Assembly: GCA_000149265.1 (NCBI GenBank)
Contig: CH001008.1
Span: 1 to 64,000, forward strand
Length of the DNA stretch: 64,000 bases
Source of the DNA: Ciona savignyi
Taxonomy: Eukaryota; Chordata; Ascidiacea; Phlebobranchia; Cionidae
Reading direction: 5' to 3'
Below the pieces are notes generated by a model. The model made no database searches. It worked only from the letters and a program-made list of their open reading frames with translations, and was not told the DNA's origin. A program made the position numbers and the translations under genes. Below are positions 59,975 to 64,000 of this stretch, one piece after another. How positions within the stretch are numbered: the stretch's first letter is position 1; each line of letters opens with the position of its first letter.

Positions 59975-61098
59975 ATGAAATTCGTTGGCCTGTTAGTTGG
60001 AATGTGGTGCTTGAAGGTTTGTATGTCAGGTAAGATATTTAGAGGAACTTACTTCTAGATTTTAACTCCCGAAACGTTTCAGATCAGCTGATTTCCCGTA
60101 CAGGAAGCTTGGTTGAAACTCTTTCGTCGGATTCCCCCAAAAGAAAAGCATTTGTTGTCTACAGGTTAGTAGAAACTGGTCGCTGTAGATAATCGGTTAT
60201 GTACTTGGGCAAGGCACTCAACGAACATTGCCTAAACCAAGTGGATTAATGGGTTCTACTAAATTAAAGGAACATGTAAATCATACACAACACACTGCAA
60301 TAGCTCCGGTAACCCAACGGTGGACGCGAGGTGATCTGACGATTGCCAGTTTGTTAACCCCATTAGCTTTCCCATTCACGGGGATAGACATGAATATCCC
60401 ATCCTATCCTACAGGTTGTGCCTTGACGATGTGCCGTTTTTCGTCCGCGCAACAGTTAGAACCCAAGATCTTTCACTGCCACATAGATTCAATGCGACAG
60501 TGTTCGAGATATTCATCGAAGGATTCATTTTGGAAATAGAGCGAACCGACCAGCCCACAGGTTGGCAAGAGGGTATCGTTGTGGATTGGACTCTATACTC
60601 TGGTTAGTATAGTTTCCCTTTGTCCTCATGTGTGTTGTAGAATAACTGGGTTGGATATGAATAATTGGATATTCGTAAGTCGTGTACCTTAGGATATTCA
60701 TGTTTATCCCCGTGGATCGGAAAAGGGTGTTAACACACGGCAATCGTCAGAAAGGCGACGCAATAAACCACTAGACTTATCGATCGGACAACTGGTCCCT
60801 AGCTAGTCTGTTGTAATCTTTGGCAGGGTACTTAGCAGACATTGCTTGTAGATTAATGGGTTCTACCAGATTGAAAAAATCGCATTTATACAAAACACAC
60901 TACAATAGTTCCGGTAACCCGACGGTGGGCGCGAGGTGATCTGATGATTTCCCGTGTGTTAACCCTTATTTCGTTTCCCATCCACCGGGATAAACATAAA
61001 TATCCTTTTCTATCCCTAATACATATGCGTACACACGAATTAATAACTATGTCCATTAGGCATGTTTTTCTCTTTTTTTAGGATTGCGTTTTACTTGA
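59975..61098 (+). CDS. Small secreted protein of unknown family, four exons
   Basis: Exons 59975-60029, 60083-60164, 60415-60602 and 61082-61098 give 113 aa with all phases joining. The N-terminus MKFVGLLVGMWCLKVCMS is a plain signal peptide, so the product is probably secreted. The mature part has no clear signature. The segment from residue about 46 (RLCLDDVPFFVRATVRTQD) to the end (VVDWTLYSGLRFT) looks like a small beta-rich domain. A distant resemblance to FAMeT/DUF3421-type domains is possible but not claimed. Exon 4 has only five codons plus stop after a strong pyrimidine tract. Introns 2 and 3 are made mostly of SINE sequence. Intron 2 is flanked by a target duplication and seems to have been created by the insertion. 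If it is not spliced, the gene is disrupted. Confidence 0.68.
60168..60408 (+). mobile_element. SINE forming an entire intron, with 9-bp target duplication
   Basis: The 241-base, 5'-truncated SINE starts at GAAACTGGTCGC and ends with TATCCCATCCTATCC. It is flanked by CTACAGGTT at 60159-60167 and 60409-60417. Intron 60165-60414 equals the SINE plus one duplication copy. The donor GTTAGT begins in the left copy and the acceptor CCTATCCTACAG ends in the right copy, with the SINE tail as pyrimidine tract. Confidence 0.9.
60680..60785 (-). repeat. SINE fragment, tail and head joined
   Basis: Minus-strand tail (GGATATTCATGTTTATCCCC, GTTAACACACGGCAATCGTC) fused directly to head sequence (GAAAGGCGACGCAATAAACC), so the body is deleted. 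It lies head to head with the next copy in intron 3 of the secreted-protein gene. Confidence 0.75.
60786..61018 (+). repeat. SINE (intron 3 of the secreted-protein gene)
   Basis: Plus-strand 5'-truncated copy from CAACTGGTCCCTAGCTAGTC to GGGATAAACATAAATATCC, followed by TTTTCTATCCC. The exon 4 acceptor is 63 bases farther on, outside the SINE. Confidence 0.85.
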
Positions 61099-61249
61099 GG
61101 GTGTCGTTGCCACCATTAGTTGTTAAATTAAGTTAACTGCTCTGCCTTTTATCTGTAGTTGTATACATAATAGGTTTATTTTGTGTGTTACTTAATTAGT
61201 TTTGTTTGTGTTAAAATGTGAATTTAAGTTTTCAGTTTGAGTTAACTTT

Positions 61250-61255
61250 AATAAA
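61250..61255 (+). terminator. Polyadenylation signal of the secreted-protein gene
   Basis: AATAAA 152 bases after the stop codon at 61098. Confidence 0.55.
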
Positions 61256-61732
61256 GTCGACATACGGAGGTGTAAAGCAATATGTTAATGTGTACAATGA
61301 CTTTAGTACAGTCCGGATCTTAACATTTTCAACTTGATTGCCCTGTAACTTTAAATACCTGTTATACACTTGCGAAAAAATCAAGTGGCAAACACAAATA
61401 CAATCCACCTACTGTTTTGAACCATTAAAGATTTATGAAACGTAGTGACTCTTGCGTGACTAACCGGACAAATAACATGACGTCAGCTTCCTTGCTGGGA
61501 TAACCATTTCCACCTTCCGTTGTATTTCGTACAACTTGTAAACCTGTGACAGATGCGTCATTAACTTCTTAAGAATTATTTTCACTTGGAATATTTCGTA
61601 ACATTGTTGACTCAAATTTTGTTATTTGTTTTTTCCCCCTGGACCAGCTGAATTAATAAAAAAAAAACAATTTATCTTTTTTTGCATATTGTAAAAGATT
61701 TTGGTTGGTCAATTTGGTAGCATGTCTGCTAA

Positions 61733-62194
61733 AGGAGGCGTTCAACTAATTATTTTCCCTATCTCTCCAATGCAAACTGACCTCACAAAAACGACTGTCA
61801 CTCAAAATCCTGACATAGGAAGTCTTAGATTTTTTCACAATTTAAAATTGAAGCTTGGATCTGCAACCTAAACTCAAAACCCTACAAAATTTTGTTTAAA
61901 AATTTTGAGCCCATACCCCTTCGTACATCGGCAACTTTTTTCCAACAAAACAGCTAGCAGATGCACATTCAACACCTTTATTGCACAAAGCACTGCTCCA
62001 CGATTACAAAACTTTACAGCTAAACGAGAACACCGGCGCGCAGCCTAGCACATGCTGCTTTCAGCCAAACAAACATTGGGGAATCACCACCATTGTTACT
62101 CAGCAAAACACTCGTTTAAAAACAATGACTCATGGAGGGTACCACTCGTCACATCCGCCCGTTCATAGAGGTCTTAATTGGTTATACGCCATCT
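61733..62194 (+). repeat. Left copy of a 462-bp near-identical direct repeat
   Basis: Matches 63007-63469 with a single visible difference, one A missing in the run at about 61844 (TTTAAAATTG against TTTAAAAATTG). The boundaries are sharp (AGGAGGCGTTC to CGCCATCT). The interval between the copies (62195-63006) has no recognised gene. The minus strand of the repeat contains an AATAAA. Confidence 0.9.
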
Positions 62195-63006
62195 TGGAAA
62201 CGGTGACCGTTCCAGTTTGGTTTAAACTGTTTGAACTTACTAGTAGAGGTCATTCTGTGAGACTCCTGTCCAAATTTTAACCGTTTCTGTTAACTGCTTC
62301 GGCTATTATGGGCCTTCGACCGAAGGGTGGTCATTCTGTAGATTTCATTTGGCGACAGTGTCACTGGTGATGACTGAAACTCTTCGTACACATTAAAATT
62401 CACTGCTTGATGTTCCACAAGTTTCAGCACATTTTTTCACTGTAATTTGAAAGGTTTAAAGTCAATAACCAGGGTACAGATAGTTGTTTTTGAGTAAAAA
62501 AACACAACCAATGTCACCTTTGAGCCTCGTGTGACCACATTTTGTCCGCCTCCACTTCTTTCACCAATGTTTGACAGTCAAGGATGGTTAGGATTGGTAA
62601 GTTTTTATATCTTCTGTATGCATTCGTGTCCAACAACACATCTAGGCCTTCACACCTGGCCTAAAATTGAAAAATATGAAAAAAGGTACACATGTGGATA
62701 CCAAGAGGAGTACATTTTTCAGTCCTATATCACAAATCGGATTAACAGCCGGTATCGAAAGATTGTCTGGTATTTTTAAAAGCCATTCGAAGTTAAGTTC
62801 TTGAAAAAATATCCGAACGACCCTCTACCGGAGTGAAAATAACCAAAAATGGGGGAAAAATGACTAATTAATTACTTTGCTAATTAGCATAAGTAATTAA
62901 GTGTAAGATTTTAGACAAACAGTTGACTAGTAACATTTATCCACACTCAAATTTCTATAAATTTGGAGATTTTGGCAAAAAAATCAAAATAGCCCGTTTT
63001 TCATTT

Positions 63007-63469
63007 AGGAGGCGTTCAACTAATTATTTTCCCTATCTCTCCAATGCAAACTGACCTCACAAAAACGACTGTCACTCAAAATCCTGACATAGGAAGTCTT
63101 AGATTTTTTCACAATTTAAAAATTGAAGCTTGGATCTGCAACCTAAACTCAAAACCCTACAAAATTTTGTTTAAAAATTTTGAGCCCATACCCCTTCGTA
63201 CATCGGCAACTTTTTTCCAACAAAACAGCTAGCAGATGCACATTCAACACCTTTATTGCACAAAGCACTGCTCCACGATTACAAAACTTTACAGCTAAAC
63301 GAGAACACCGGCGCGCAGCCTAGCACATGCTGCTTTCAGCCAAACAAACATTGGGGAATCACCACCATTGTTACTCAGCAAAACACTCGTTTAAAAACAA
63401 TGACTCATGGAGGGTACCACTCGTCACATCCGCCCGTTCATAGAGGTCTTAATTGGTTATACGCCATCT
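63007..63469 (+). repeat. Right copy of the near-identical direct repeat
   Basis: The extra A restores a 62-codon frame from 63044 to 63232 that is broken in the left copy. Whether that frame is coding is unknown, and no family is recognised. The spacing of about 1.27 kb and one indel suggest a recent duplication, LTR-like structure or assembly artefact. Confidence 0.9.
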
Positions 63470-63605
63470 AAATGGCATTAAAATGACTCCAACCGTATTT
63501 TTGTATTATCTGATCTATATAATTAGGGGAATTCCACATAATAATTTACCCTGGCCTAAAGTGTAACTGCACACATCTTCAAGATATTAGCTTATATATC
63601 TCTGT

Positions 63606-64000
63606 ATGTCGACTTTATTAAAATTCAAACACGTAATTCTAGTTTCATGCGTCGCAGGAGGTAACGGCATTGTACTTAACGGAAACTATATTTGGTTAAC
63701 CGACCCAAGTACAAAGTTAAGCCAAACTCGGGCTCAAGCAAACGAATCTTGCATTACATTTGGTGGAAAGCTGGTGAACGTTTTGGATAGGAAGATGTTT
63801 GACACAGTTTCTAATTACTTCATGGCCACGTACGTCGGAATATCGTATGCGGATGTCTGGCTCGCGATGGATTACAACCAAACGGTTTGTACTGGTAACA
63901 ATTAATTTGCATGGAGGCTAGTAACATAAGGTGTTTTATTAGTTTTGTTTTTTGTTACGCAAGGGATGTTACGACACGGGCAATCGTCCGACCGGTTAGC
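63606..64000 (+). CDS. C-type-lectin-like secreted protein, first exon, partial
   Basis: The ATG at 63606 opens a frame with a hydrophobic N-terminus (VILVSCVAGG) that can act as a signal peptide. The CTLD fold is indicated by NGNYIWLTDP, then the helix with the conserved Cys (ANESCITFGGKLVNVLDR, Cys49), then FDTVSNYF and the WIGL-equivalent VWLAMDY (about residues 84-90). The exon ends at 63894 (ACT G|GTAACA, phase 1) and the remaining CTLD exons, with the EPN/QPD and WND ligand loops, lie beyond the window. Carbohydrate specificity therefore cannot be predicted. The intron start contains a SINE fragment. Confidence 0.75.
63955..64000 (-). repeat. SINE fragment at the right edge
   Basis: GTTACGCAAGGGATGTTACG then ACACGGGCAATCGTCCGACC, followed by CCGGTTAGC. 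The SINE 3' part appears fused to its head end on the minus strand. Confidence 0.55.

Noticed and set aside
62531..62779. 82-codon frame between the direct repeats
   Set aside because: Low-complexity translation without a recognisable domain, and no start context or partner exon. Not enough to call a gene.

Overview
The window is animal nuclear DNA, AT-rich and intron-rich, with one 100-base assembly gap. Gene content (amphiphysin/BIN, FMNL formin, RhoA, VPS52, SLC44) and a dispersed tRNA-derived SINE that I recall from Ciona point to an ascidian tunicate, most likely Ciona intestinalis/robusta. The species call is inference from memory, not a search.

Layout, left to right. 326-4237 (-): first three coding exons of a formin-like FMNL/FRL gene that runs off the left edge. 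7451-9543: a dead pogo-like DNA transposon with TA target duplication. 12068-15868 (-): complete four-exon RhoA gene, 193 aa. 16357-16659: a palindromic MITE. 20934-21923 (-): intronless mitochondrial ribosomal protein L4. 22796-36397 (+): VPS52, a GARP/EARP tethering subunit, 17 exons, 694 aa, with introns full of transposons and minisatellites. 37254-39765 (-): choline transporter-like protein of the SLC44A1 type, two exons. 41753-57931 (+): amphiphysin/BIN1-type protein, BAR domain plus C-terminal SH3, with a very large His/Asp-rich central exon. 59975-61098 (+): a small secreted protein of unknown family. 63606 to the right edge (+): start of a C-type-lectin-like secreted protein. The genes are unrelated housekeeping, trafficking and membrane-remodelling loci with no operon logic; MRPL4 and VPS52 are divergent neighbours.

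The most interesting signal is at 60159-60417. A SINE sits inside the coding sequence of the small secreted-protein gene, flanked by a perfect 9-base target duplication that carries the proto-splice site CAG|GTT. The left copy supplies the 5' splice site and the right copy the 3' splice site, so splicing would remove exactly the SINE plus one duplication copy and restore the pre-insertion reading frame. This looks like an intron born from a SINE insertion. A second linked observation is that the 109-bp minisatellite arrays in VPS52 and amphiphysin introns are homologous over their whole unit to the 3' half of the same SINE. Four other introns carry local duplications that copy a splice boundary.

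Exon coordinates come from reading splice sites and family similarity by eye. All joined exons keep phase, which is strong internal support, but no transcript data were available.
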